A DNA stretch of 64,000 nt from Rutpela maculata (taxonomy: Eukaryota; Arthropoda; Insecta; Coleoptera; Cerambycidae): positions 134,121,460 through 134,185,459 of the forward strand of contig OW386292.2 of assembly GCA_936432065.2 (NCBI GenBank), read 5' to 3'. Every line of letters begins with the position of its first letter. Position 1 is the first letter of the stretch. Shown here one piece after another: positions 13,501 through 24,265 of this stretch. A program made the position numbers and the translations under genes. The notes under the pieces are model-generated. The model ran no database searches. It had not been told where the DNA came from and saw nothing but the letters and a program-made list of their open reading frames with translations.

Positions 13501-16500
13501 ATTATCTGGAACCAACTCTGCAACCAACTCTTTATTAAAACAAGAATGTCCTTTGCAATTACTAGACATGCTGGCCAGTTTTCTTACAAGTGCATTTGTT
13601 TGAAGTGCAATTTGATGTGCAAGTACTTTACTAATTCTGGAAGTTCGTGTGTCTTATCAGATAAAATGGGACACAGAATGTCAGTATTTACTTTTCACTC
13701 AAATTCCCTCTTTTTTTCATTTTCGAGAGCATTCTACTCCTGCACTTTTTTAATAAGAGATATTTCGAACTGCGGGAGGCAATGAATTTAAATTGAAATA
13801 TGCGTGAATTTTTTTTGCCCTTAAATTTTTGTACATAAGATATCGAGGTTCGTTTAAAGAATTTATTTTTATTTTGAGCTCTTTACTATGTATCTAAATA
13901 AATAACTCTTCTCCCACTCGGATCAAATTACTAATCTTTTATTTAGAGTCATAAAAATAGTGACACATTATCTGGTGGTAGCCTCACTTTTGAGCAGCAT
14001 ATTAAAAGGTTTCCTTTTTCCAATCTTTAGGACGTAGAATATTTTATGTTTTCAGGAATTAACTAAAATTATATTAATTTACAAGACGCGCTGGTAGTTA
14101 TGAACAAACTTTTCTGCTTTTAGCTATGCCAATAGCCATGTAATTGAGTCACGGGCGCTCTCCCACTACGTGACTGTACATATCAGGGGACAATAAGCTA
14201 CTGTTAATAGGTTTTTTTTGTTAAGAAAGTCTTAATAATTTTTTTACAATAAAGATCTATTATAAAATTTAAGAGGATATTTATATAGAAAAAGTAATAA
14301 CACTATTATACCCTAGAACCTACCATTCTCTTAAGTAATTCAAAATATCTAATGAATAATAAAATAGAATTATGCACTCAAAGATGCTCAATTTTAAAAC
14401 TAACAAAAATGTATTCTTGAAAAATGTTTATATACAAACAGGTGAGTAAAATATTTGCGTATAATTAAGATTCATTCAATAATTAATATCTTATACGTAG
14501 TTCGATTAAGGTATAGCATATTATACATAAACAAACGCAAAATTTTATAATTAACAAAAAAATTTTTTTGTAAAATTTTGATAACTCCATTATTAACTTA
14601 GATATTTTTCATTAAGTGCAAAAATCCTCGATTTTCAGCCATTTCTTGAAGATGGCGGCGAAAGCTCACAGCTGATTCATAGAGACTCGATGGATTATCA
14701 TTTTTGGGCCCATTAGGAACATCTAACAAGAAATCAGCTTTATACCATATTTTTTGTCCCCGATCGGTCATTTTAGAATCCCTATTTATTACACTAATAT
14801 TGATATTTTTAGTATCGTATTAACTGCAAGCAGACTCGCGGTACCCCGATATTATTAGACGAAATATAATAATAATTTCATATTTCTTAGATGTGAGCGC
14901 CCGTGGTTTCTGCCCGGCAGTCGCACATCAGCGTCCGGCCCATTCGCTCGCTCCTTGATAAAAATTCGTATTTCAATAAATATTTAACCTATCGTCATAA
15001 TTCTTTTTTTAAAAACTTTTTCAATGCTTCGACTATATTTGACTCCATATATGTGTATAGACCACCGCATAGTGAAGTTTTCCATGCATATATTTGACGA
15101 TTCTACTTTTACTAAATATTTTTTGAAAAATGTTGAATACTTTCGAATTTTTCAATTTACCATTGGAATTGCTCAGGTTTTGAGTATACGTGTGCGAGAA
15201 ATCAAAATTATAGCTTTTACAGTTGAACTAATATAGCGATAAATGTTTAAAAAAACGTAGTTTTTCGAATTGAAGCTTAGTCGCCTTTAACGGCCATTTT
15301 CAAAGTTCGGTCCTACTAAAAAAAGTTGTAAATTCTCAATTTCTATGCCCTAAAATGTCCTTTACAATATAACATAGGTTTCATCTAGTTATACCTTGGT
15401 ATCACTCAAACTCATAATTCACATTTGATTTTACTCCACTACTAGCAATTTTCATAAAGAACTGGCAAGTCCATTTTTCGCAGGGGAAAGTCCATGTTTT
15501 CGTGCATGTTTATTTTTTCACTTTTAAACTATTAAAACAGTTAAAATATACGATAGTCGTGGATAAAGTAAAGTATTCAGCTCATGTATAATAGCTATTA
15601 CATGCTCTGGTGATTTACGACAATCACCTTTGGCTCATGACGTAAACATCACCCTCGCGAGTAATATCCATCATTATAAGCTTGCTGAATAATCTACTAT
15701 TTTATTGTTGGGGAAAAATGATTTTATTTTATAAATATTGTATATATTTATACCTTCAGCTTTATATGTATATGTTCTTGATATTACCACCATTTTGTGT
15801 GCCTTAAAATTAATTAACATTTCTCAAACGGGCAAAGAAAAAAAATAAGAAAAAATATACAGGGTGGTTCTTCTAAAAAAAAAATAATGAAATAAATGTC
15901 GCTGAGGATGATAATATTTTGCATGCGGTTAACACAGCCTCAAGGAAGAGAAATATGTAAAATATACAGGGTGGCCACCCTAAAAAAAATTATAGAGTGT
16001 CCACTGTAAAAAAGTTAATGAAAAAATGAAAGATGTTAAATAGAGGTGGAAGTTTTGTGTAAATGCTTTTACAGATTTTTTTTATTGACTAGTCAAATGT
16101 ACAAGAATTGTATCCCTTATTAGTGAATAAAGTTCAATTTCTAACCAAATACTCCATCTTCATGGTCAAAGGACATTCAAAGATTAAAGTGTGGTCCATA
16201 TGCTAAGACATTGTTTGTACTTATACATTATTTTTAAATTATTTACTGTCTATACAATAACATTTTTATTTGTAGTTTTTATCTGGGTTCCTAACCTACC
16301 TATACCCTGGGCTGTCTATGACAATACGTATAAATATGATGCCATTTCACACAGCATTCGGCACTGGTGGATTCATCCTAGCTGTTGTTGCCTGCATGAC
16401 TGGATTGACTGAGAAGGTGTTTTTCTCCCTGTAAGTTAATACCTTGATGAAAATAACCAGAGATGGGTTTCCATATAAAAGTTTCCTGGAATGAAGTTTT

Positions 16501-19500
16501 GTTAAAAATGAAATTTTCCACCAAGATATTTGAATATTACGAAAGTTCCTAAAAATCAAAGAAAGTTTCCAAAATTCAGAGAAAGTTTCCAAATTTTCGC
16601 GAATATTTACAACTATCCTCATAATTTAAAATTGCCGCCGCAATGATCTGGTCCCAACCAGCAAATTTGTTTTATAATTTAAATGTTACACGATTATTTT
16701 GTTTTATTGTTATTTTATTAATGCTTCCAAAATGCTAATTGATAATAGAGTTGGAGAAAACACTATCTGGTTGCCTGCGGCTGAACTGATTTATAAATTT
16801 ATCATCAAAACGTTTTTACAGCAAAATTATAAAATATCTTATAAAGAAGTTAAGAAATCATTTTAGAAACGTTTACATGACTAATAGAGCAGCGAAAAAG
16901 AAAAAGAGGTAAAATTGTATAGTTTTTTTTTTCAGCTTAGAACAAGATCAGACACAGTGGGTATTACCGACAACATCATTTTACACATAAAAACACGAAA
17001 TATGACATTTTTTAGTGGTCACAGATATTTTTATTTAAAAAAATTGTAAAATCAATTTTTTTTAAAAATCATGTTTTTTTGTACATCTATTGCCATATCT
17101 CAAAAATGAATTGAGCTATCGATGTGAACTTTTTTGTTATAAAGCACACACTTAAGCGCTTCTTTCTATACATAGGATTGCTAATAAAAAAAAATGTGAA
17201 CATGCCAAAAACGTAGATGACCCTGAAAGTTTACAGAATACGCCATCAAATTTTCACTAAGCGAGGAACTTTTTTGTTTTTGAAAATTTTGTGTAACATG
17301 CTGTGAAGAAAATGAAGTCAATAGACTAAAAAAGTTTTTAGGAAAAAAATATTTTCATTAGCAATAGTTTGCTAGTTACGAATTTTTTATTATGGAGGAA
17401 TTGTCAAAGCGTACGCGCGGCACTTAAGAATAATAATGATTATGTATTGTCTGTAATGGAACTTTTCATTATTATTTTTTTATGTTTAGGACCGTTTTAT
17501 CACGTTTTAGGATCTGAAAGGATAACTTATTTTTTCCAGTGGCGCATTAAGGACTAAGGTTGAAGGCAAAAAGGAATTAAAAATCTTAAATAGAGTATCT
17601 GGGATAAAAATGCATTGCATTGGGATCTCGGAAACGGTAAAAAATAATATTATAGTAAATGAAAAAAAAAGTTGCGCAACTAGTGGGCTAATAAAATTCC
17701 ATAAACGGAAGTTTAGGAAAAGTAATAATTTTGGAGTGTTTTGATAAAAAGTAAACTATCGAGTTTTCCTTTTTTTGCGTTATTATTGGAGCTAAATAGA
17801 AAAGACAGTTTCTTAAAGCACTTTTTTTTGAACGTGGCAATCTTAATATTTGTATCCCGTGTCAGTCCCTATCCGAAACTCCCATTCGTTGCATTTTTAC
17901 CCTAGATCCATACAATAATTGAGTAAACGTGTTATTTTCGCCTAGGTAATAGAAAAGAAAAAAATATCCTAAATTAAGCCTCTTTTAATTTCCGCAGCAG
18001 TAATTATAGAAACCCTGTTTCCTTGGCTTGTGCACAAGTTTATTGTTCTCCTCTATTACTACTCCACATAAAATCCACTCCATTTTACAATGAAACTTAG
18101 ATTGCTTTTTTATCTTAAATATTTTTTTAGCAGATAATCCACGCACAATTCGCACAATGGCCATACATTTTACAATACAATACATTTTACAATATAATAC
18201 AAGTGGTAATAAGGGAAAGAATATCGTTACACATTTTACTTCCACATCCAGTGTAAGTATAGTATCGACACAAATATTTTTGAAAATTTTTATTGTCCAA
18301 ATAGGCTTAGAATGTCATGAAACGTTGAGATTTTAAGTTTGAGAAAAAAAAAATTCTGTCTATCGGTCTGTCTGTAACTTTTTTTGTGCGCACGATTACT
18401 CCGGAACCGTTTAAGATATTGCCTTGAAATTTGGTACATCTATGTATTTTAACGAGATCTGGAACTAGATTATTCCGTTAGAGGGTTATGGGGTAAATAG
18501 GCAAATCAAGCAAGTAGGAGTCCATAAAATTGGTATTTAGTATATATAAGAGAAGCTAAGGTCTCAAATTTTTTTTGGAATTAACCGCCCCCATTACCAA
18601 CTCCCACCTCATTATTCAAGGGGGCGAAAAAAATAAAATTGTCATTTAATGTGTGTACAAAAACCAAAGGCCTCAAAATTTTTTTTACTTTATCCACCAC
18701 TACTACCACCCCCCTTCCACCACCCTCAGCCCCACTACTGATGTGGCATATCGTTTTATAGGTTTTTGGGGTAGACGATTTCAAATATTTTATTATTAGT
18801 GTTCCATAAACAATTATTTCCACTTTCAAATTTTTTTCGTTGTGAGAGACTTGGATAGAAGATCTGGATGTGGAAGTAGTGATTCCTTGGGCAGCGGTTT
18901 TATAATTTGACCTTCGATGAAAACGAATAACGTTGATCGTACACCGCCCTGAGACTAGTTAGTTTTAGTGGACGCAGGCGCATTAATACTCAATTTCTGC
19001 AATTCGCGCGCTCCAAAAAAATCACTGTACCTAAACTATCAAAGACACAATAAGAATTATGCTATCAAAAACTTTTTTGGTGTATAAGTGTGTATTTTAT
19101 AACAAAAAAAAGTTCATGTGGATAGCTCCATTAATTTTTGAGATATGGCATTAGATGTTCAAAAAAACAATTAAAAAAAAAACGAAATTTCACACCTTTT
19201 TAAAAATAACAATGTCCGTGACCACTAAAAAATGTCGTATTTCATGATTTCTAATGAACATCGACCTACTTAACAAAATGGATATACCATTTTCTTGTCT
19301 CAGTTTGTTCTAAGATTAAAAAAAAAAACTCGAGAAGGAAGCGACTTTTCCCCTGTTTTTTACTCCACTATAAGCTATAAAACATTTAGGCTTATAAAAC
19401 TAAATGATTTTATAGCACTTTTTTTAGTAACGTTAGGCAGTATTTTCAGCACCGTTATTAATATATGTTAAAATTATTTTATAATTGTTTCCTATTATCT

Positions 19501-21232
19501 TATAAAACAGTTATATGAAAGCACTACGTGGGACAGTTTTGCTATTGAAAGTAAATTGTTGTTCCAGAGTCTGCCACATAATTATTATATAGTGTTGCAA
19601 TCCACTGCAATATGGCAACGGCAATAAAGTAGTTACAAAATAAAATTTTATTAAAGAGTTTATTACTTAAAGAAATTTTAGCAAATATCACCAAATATTT
19701 TTTCACTTGTTATTTTGTTTGTTATTTTTTTCTACACTATTTTTATTAAAACAAAAAAATCTTTTTAGTGCAGAATATTCTAAAGGACTATTATAAAGCA
19801 TCACAATGTAAAACGTATGTGTTCAAGCCTGCCGTTTTTCCTATGAATTTTTAACATATATGTATATATTTTGTTTAATAATATTTAGTCTTGTTTTAAT
19901 AATATTAATTTCTATTTCCGGTAATTTAATTTAATCATGCGCGCATTAACCTAGCACAAACCTACTCCGCCTGCGTGAAGATAAGAAGCTCGAAAGAAGA
20001 ACCTAAGCGAATACACGCTTGTAAAGACCGCTGTTAAAACTGCTTGTATAATTGTAAAATAATTCTCAATTTCTCGTTAAAATAATCGTCAATTAATTAA
20101 TTTATCTAATAATAATTATAAGTGAACTAGTTAAACCAAAAGGATAGTGATTGACCCAGCTACAAAACAGTCCACGGAACCACGAGGGCCGGCAGCATTT
20201 GACTTCCAAACATCCAAGTCCAGGTAAGTGCCAGGCTCCGCCGCTACCTTTGGCCCTTAACGAATCAGTATGAAAAAAAAAACATGAATTCGAAAATTTT
20301 TTTAACTGGACCGCTTGTACATTTTTTTCGGAAACTAGAAGTGGGATCGAGTTGGGCCCGTGGGAACTCTTAATCACAAAGTCGAAATCTACAACAATTA
20401 CCAATTTTAATAGCTCAAATTGAATTAAGAAGAAACCTAAGCTATTTTTAACCTCCCGCTAATAATTCAAAAGTTACTGATGTTGATAAATAGTAAATTA
20501 AAAACTTATTAAACTAATAGTGTACCAGCACCCAGCATGTAATTAAAAGGTGCACATATTTATAAAAAAAATGAAAGTTTTCCCAAAGTCTTTGATAAAA
20601 TTTTATTCTGTAACTACTTTATTGCAATTGCAGTAGATTGCAACACTATATAATAATTATGCAGACCTGGAACAACAATTTACTTTCAATAGGAAAACTG
20701 TCCCAAATAGTGCTTTGATGTAACTGTTTTATAAGATAATGGGAAACAATTATAAAATAATTTTAACATATATTTATAACGGTGCTGAAAATACTGCCGA
20801 ACGTTACTAAAAAAGTTTTGATGATAAATTTATAAAACAGTTCAGCTGCAGGCAACCAGATAGTGTTTTCTGCAACTCTAATATAATCAATTAGCATTTT
20901 GGAAGCATTAACAAAATAGCAATAAAACAAAGTAATAACATTTAAATTATAAAACAAATTTTGTCCTATCTCTGACAAAACTTTCTTAGAACCTCCTGAA
21001 GTTCAAACAACTTTTAAATATTTCCCCACAAAAATGATATAATAATTGTATATTTTTATGCTCCAGCGGTGCAGAGAAGTACTCAAATTTTGCCGCTGAA
21101 GGCATCATTTACAACTTCATTGGAGTGTTTACCGTTTTCTATGGTATCATGGTGCTGTACATGGTAAATAAGTTGGACTACAAGCGAATGCCTTTGCCAG
21201 AAGACAACATAGCCCTCACTAGTACGCAGTAA
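4330..21232 (+). CDS. Cyb561: Cytochrome b561 (ascorbate-dependent transmembrane ferrireductase), 4 coding exons
   Basis: The spliced product is 245 aa, usual for the family. These proteins are six-helix membrane proteins with two b haems that carry electrons from cytosolic ascorbate across vesicle or plasma membranes, to monodehydroascorbate or ferric iron. Four haem-ligand histidines fit family spacing: H55 (YWHP), H89 (IMHA), H125 (LHSW) and H164 (PFHT), intervals 34, 36 and 39. The cytosolic motif SMLVYRTFR (70-78) and the lumenal SLHSWVG (123-129) match the two proposed ascorbate-radical sites. Exon phases (1, 0, 2) join without a stop. The start at 4330 has good context (CAACATGG) and follows a splice acceptor, so an untranslated exon lies upstream. 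Insects have several paralogues; the Drosophila gene nemy is one candidate ortholog, which I cannot settle. Introns are full of mobile elements. Confidence 0.93.
4688..6091. repeat. Inverted repeat in Cyb561 intron 1
   Basis: 4688-4765 (AATGAATAATTTTTTTTT, then GAAAGTGTATAGAA) recurs inverted at 6036-6091 with AAGTGTATAGAATAATAT conserved. The arms are imperfect. Probably an old MITE or fold-back element; the spacer has no gene. Confidence 0.55.
7702..8333. mobile_element. piggyBac-type MITE between TTAA sites
   Basis: The termini are CCCTTTCACGACGGG and the inverse of CCCTTTCGCATCAGG (11 of 15 match). Each is directly flanked by TTAA (7698-7701, 8334-8337), the piggyBac target duplication. 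The 632-bp interior has CG-rich subterminal motifs such as GCGCGAACGC and a poly-A/poly-T hairpin near 8047-8085. No transposase is present. Confidence 0.75.
9785..10025 (-). mobile_element. 5S rRNA-derived SINE, copy 1
   Basis: Read on the - strand it starts GGCGAGCGTAGAG. It contains a segment resembling the 3' half of 5S rRNA (GAAGCAACATCGAGCGCGG then TTAGTACTTGGGAAATAC), continues with the same unique body as the copy at 39054, and ends in an A-rich tail. It is flanked by the direct repeat TTTACATGC (9776-9784 and 10026-10034), as expected of retroposition. Compared with copy 2 it lacks ~14 bp in the 5S part and ~137 bp of body. Confidence 0.8.
10412..10892 (+). pseudogene. Broken transposon-associated Cys-rich protein
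   Basis: Translation gives about 62 open codons, a stop, then a stretch with RPTDWGWINNEGSLLP, a frameshift, and a C-terminal Cys-rich tail (CNCEKGCGTACSCRKVGL, then FCNETCGTC) ending at TGA 10890-10892. The order 'WGW...LLP' then a CxC...CxCxK...C..C tail is what I recall from uncharacterised repetitive arthropod proteins linked to transposons. At least one stop and one frameshift make it dead. Family function unknown. Confidence 0.6.
11433..11641 (+). CDS. Cyb561: Cyb561 coding exon 2 (residues 70-139)
   Basis: Acceptor TCTGTTTCAG, donor CAG|GTAAAT at 11642. Encodes the end of helix 2, helix 3 with H89 (H93 is also nearby) and helix 4 with H125 in SLHSW. The split codon gives S70. Ends in phase 0. 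Confidence 0.93.
12020..12098. repeat. Short tandem duplication hosting the insertion site
   Basis: Two ~40-bp units, each containing TTTGACCAAT(T/C)AGGAACTA after CATTCT. The first reads on uninterrupted into GCTGTTTTCAT. The second is interrupted after AGGAACTA by the 12099-15441 element, and its remainder CTAGCAATTTTCAT resumes at 15442. The unit therefore supplies an internal empty-site comparison. Confidence 0.75.
12099..15441. mobile_element. 3.3-kb long-inverted-repeat element, ends TAGTGGAGTAAAA, TSD CTA
   Basis: About 740 bp at 12099-12850 recur inverted at ~14620-15441, including GGACATTTTAGGGCATAGAA and the tips TAGTGGAGTAAAATC. Flanks are CTA on both sides, and the neighbouring tandem unit shows the empty site. 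The interior carries remnants of other repeats, including a Cys-rich transposon fragment on the - strand. No intact transposase is visible. The 3-bp TSD suggests a PIF/Harbinger-like mechanism, not proven. Confidence 0.8.
13500..13790 (-). pseudogene. Fragment of a retroelement-type Cys-rich C-terminus
   Basis: On the - strand, broken frames give SLPPAVRNISY followed by CTSNCTSNKCTCKKTGQH and SSNCKGHSCFNK. The spacing resembles the Cys-rich tail (CxC...CxCxK.G..C...C..C) after the integrase in KRBA2-like repetitive insect proteins. Several stops and frame changes make it a relic. The assignment rests on this short motif only. Confidence 0.4.
16276..16430 (+). CDS. Cyb561: Cyb561 coding exon 3 (residues 140-190)
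   Basis: Acceptor TTTATTTGTAG, donor CCCT|GTAAGT at 16431. Encodes the end of helix 4, the loop with FLTYLYPG and helix 5 with haem ligand H164 (MMPFHTAFGTGG). Ends in phase 2. Confidence 0.93.
16885..19370. mobile_element. Second TAGTGGAGTAAAA-type element, TSD TAA
   Basis: The right tip TTTTTTACTCCACTA is the inverse of the 12099 element's end; the left tip is decayed (TAGAGCAGCGAAAAA). Flanks are TAA on both sides (16882-16884, 19371-19373). Inner arms 16920-17200 and 18990-19320 are inverted repeats (ACATTTTTTAGTGGTCAC and inverse). The interior holds the CTTCCACATCC copy at 18236. Confidence 0.7.
18236..18901 (+). mobile_element. CTTCCACATCC repeat family, copy 2
   Basis: Full-length + orientation copy from ACTTCCACATCCAG to GGATGTGGAAGTAGTGATTC and GGGCAGCGG. 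The core contains TTTGTGCGCACGATTACTC. It is slightly more diverged at the left hairpin than the other copies. Confidence 0.78.
21067..21232 (+). CDS. Cyb561: Cyb561 coding exon 4 (residues 191-245 and stop)
   Basis: The acceptor CTCCAG at 21061-21066 completes codon L191. Encodes helix 6 (NFIGVFTVFYGIMVLYMV) and the cytosolic tail YKRMPLPEDN..., ending in TAA at 21230-21232. Confidence 0.93.
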
Positions 21233-22480
21233 CTGTCACTGCATATGGTAAACCAGTAAATATCTGAATTTCTACGTGTTTAAATTGCTTGACGTAAGAT
21301 AAATATATTTTAAATGTGTCTTGGTGTTTCAGATGGTGCTACAAGTTTATTTTTTGCTATATTGATCTTTAGTTTATAGTACTTTTTTTTGTAAGTTACA
21401 GGTGCTAATTTTTAAATGTATTTCGATGTTTCACATGGTGCTACAAGTTTATTTTTTGCTATATTTATCTTTAGTTTGTAGTACTTTTTTGTAAGTCACA
21501 GGTGGTAAGCGAATATTGTTCTCGAAAATCAAAGGGGCAAATTAGAGATAAATTAACATTTGTTACGTGCTTGTACATTTTAACAGATCTGAATGCAAGT
21601 GCTTTCATTTTAGAGCTCTTTATTTTTTCTTTATTTAACCTGATATTCAAATTATAAAAACGAGTACAAACATTAGCAATTAATAATTTATTAAAAATAG
21701 ATGCTTTCTGTTTTAAGACCTATAAATATCGTTTAATTTCAACTTAGTCATCGTAAGTGCTGCGAATATTGCTCAAATGGCAAATACTGCTATATGGAAT
21801 TAAGATCTGCCTACAACACTAACAAACAAAAAAAATTACCCTAAATGAAAAAAACATCGACGTTAGCACCTGTGATAAAATTCTTGTAAATATCAACATG
21901 ATTAAAATGGTGCATAAATGATACAAACCAAAGTAATGACGGTGCTTGTGTTTCGATGTTCTGTATTTTATGTTAGTTTTTGTAAATACGGCAATACACA
22001 ATGTATGCTGGAGTGACCCAATATTTGATTGCATTTATACTTTGCATTAATGTGGAGTATCTATACCAACGTATGTATAAAAACCTGGAAAGGCTCGGTT
22101 ATTTTTGGCAATTAATGTTAGTATTTTAAAGAAAAACAGCCCAAAGTTATTGTGTCAGTGATGAACGTCATATTTGGACGCTCCATGCAAACATTTTTGC
22201 TGATTTAAACTAAAATAAGGTGGTCTGAAAATTACCTACTTAAATTGTTATACTTTGACATAAGTTAAAAGTTAAAGTTGTCCCTGATTATTACATCTCA
22301 TTTTTTTTTATATTTGGTGAGTTTTTGAAGTTATATTTGTACTTAAATTCTATTGACAAAAAATATACTTCTTTGTGCTGAAATATCAAAGATTATGTAT
22401 ATCTGGTATTATTGTGATATGATTTTATATATGTAAATTATATATTTTTTAGATCTTTTTCATGTCTATCGAATAAATGG
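21233..22480 (+). other. Presumed Cyb561 3' UTR and downstream flank
   Basis: AT-rich sequence without another gene. It contains a ~100-bp tandem duplication just after the stop and an AATAAA at 22472-22477 that could serve as poly-A signal; other candidates exist and the true end is not determinable by eye. Confidence 0.4.
21312..21507. repeat. Two-copy ~102-bp tandem duplication in the Cyb561 3' region
   Basis: Units begin at 21312 and 21414. Both contain ATGGTGCTACAAGTTTATTT then TTTGCTATATT(G/T)ATCTTTAGTTT, with roughly 90% identity by eye. Confidence 0.85.
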
Positions 22481-22499
22481 TGGCTATTTATTCTTATAT

Positions 22500-24253
22500 A
22501 AATGTATCCCATTAACCTTATAGTATATCTCTTTGTGATTATAATATACATGTTATACAAATATCAATATATTAAAATTATATAATATGAACTTTTTTGA
22601 TATATTATTGACAAGTCCCTTTTTCCTAGAAACATTTTTATTTTCAAACGTTTTTAGTTTCAGATTTACATAAAAAATGCATTTAGTTCACTTAACTTGT
22701 GAGGTACTGCAAAGATCCATTCTCGGCTTGTTATTGTTTACTATCTTTACATTTAATCTTGAATGAGAAATTAAATCATGGGATGTCTCAGGGTTATGTT
22801 CTTTACTCAGTTTTTTTGTTTTTGTAAACAGGTGGGGCAATAGTGTGTTGGACTTCGATAATTCAAGTTCTATGATACCTATAGAAATTAAAAAAAAAAA
22901 AATACAAGTAAACTAGATAAAAAAATCTATAGTCGATTATTTTCAAACATACCTTTTTTCCATTTTTTTTTTTTGAAAATTGTCAATTCCAATTCCTTAT
23001 TTTGCAACTAAACTCCGTATTTAAATTTTCTTCATAACTGAAAGAAATAAAATAAAATTTTCAATAAAAACGTAAATAAAAGAGTGCCGAAAGTCAATTT
23101 CATATTTTGTAATCTTTAGAGTACCCTGTATAATTTATTTTAAGTTTGACAACTGTTTATGACTTGCTCTAAGACAAGCAAAACTTTTTTTAAGGACTGA
23201 CCTTTTCTCTGCAAATCAAAAATAAGAAGGTTTACAAGAATGCAGTACCCCATCCGGGGACACTATGTTCAGGATTTGAACCACGGATTTCTGCATGGGA
23301 ATCCTCACTATAACCATTAAGCTTTGGCCATGAAACATTTGCGGATTCGATGAATTATGGCAGAGAAGCAAAACATGGAATTTCTAAACGAACAGATCTC
23401 CATTAATACTTGAGTGCGAAGGCCGTACGATATTGATATCGAAAGAGTAAGAATGGCGTTTTAACCTCATTGACAAATCGAAAGTTAGATCCAGCAGAAA
23501 TGTACACGAAATGACATTTTCTGATGTTTCGCGAAATACGTTTGACTTCGTCTGAGCACTCTAGATAAGTAATTAGAATGTATAGATATCATCTTTCCAA
23601 ATTCTCCTAGTATCTCGAAGTCTTGGTAATGGGAGTTTTCTTGTCGTGGTTTTGATGATTTATTTTATGTATTCACTAAAGTTCTCACACATTAGAGAGT
23701 TGGCAGTACTAATTTCAGTACAAAATATATGTACAGGAATAAATGCATGAAACGCAAAAGATACGATATCAGCTTCTAATTAATGTAGAAGGATCTAATT
23801 TTTTTTAAATTGTTTACATTTTCTCCTCTTGTTTTGGTCCTGGTTGATTTGAGTGCACTCTACTTGCAAAAATAAAAATCAGTCTCATTTTTTTTAACTG
23901 CAATCGTATTTAAAATTGTCTCTGGAAAATATACAGTGTGTTCTGTTTTAAATTTCAAAGTAAGGTCATTTGAGTGATGGAACATTTCCAAATAATGAAA
24001 TATTTGCCCATAAAAATAAACTATTTTAAAGGAATACATATTGTTTAGCTTACGACATTTTCATTTTAATGTAAATTAATTTTAATATTCTATATATAGT
24101 TTAGCCTAAAATATTTTAAATCAACTAAATAAAATACTATCACAAGTACATACATTTCAATAGACTGTGCTACGAGCTGTATATATCATTGTTTTCAATT
24201 AACACAATTTTCGTTGATATACCATACCATTTATAAGCTCATTTATCAGCTAA
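22500..24253. other. Intergenic stretch, no protein gene seen
   Basis: AT-rich DNA between Cyb561 and the LINE. Apart from one tRNA-like segment at 23262-23327 I see no gene or clear element end. Confidence 0.5.
23262..23327 (-). tRNA. tRNA-like sequence (pseudogene or SINE head)
   Basis: The - strand reads an A-box-like TGGTTATAGTGAGG and, ~20 bp on, a perfect B box GTGGTTCAAATCCTG. The middle (GGATTCCCATGCAGAAATCC) forms a weak anticodon-type arm with an oversized loop. Acceptor pairing is poor. More likely a tRNA-derived relic than a working tRNA. Confidence 0.4.
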
Positions 24254-24265
24254 TGTACATGTAAC

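Larger units (their letters stand above)
11642..16275 (+). other. Cyb561 intron 2
   Basis: Intron of 4.6 kb, mostly the 3.3-kb inverted-repeat element 12099-15441. TATACAGGGTG motifs, typical ends of insect repeats, occur at about 11665, 15860 and 15962. The 15.45-16.19 kb stretch contains no gene. Confidence 0.85.
16645..20970. mobile_element. Outer palindromic element (interrupted)
   Basis: 16651-16825 (with ACACTATCTGGTTGCCTGC) recurs inverted at about 20815-20970. A second internal inverted pair is 19395-19655 versus 20590-20830 (with GTGTTGCAATCCACTGCAAT-type sequence). Removing the nested 16885-19370 element restores a ~1.8-kb fold-back unit. The loop (19900-20280) is more GC-rich and contains CCAG|GTAAGT at ~20221, but no recognisable protein. 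Confidence 0.65.
16431..21066 (+). other. Cyb561 intron 3
   Basis: Intron of 4.6 kb, nearly filled by three nested elements: an outer palindromic element, a TAGTGGAGTAAAA-ended element inside it, and a CTTCCACATCC element inside that. Confidence 0.85.

Noticed and set aside
13480..13785. 101-codon plus-strand ORF
   Set aside because: It is the complement of a better-explained Cys-rich transposon relic on the other strand; the plus reading has no domain.
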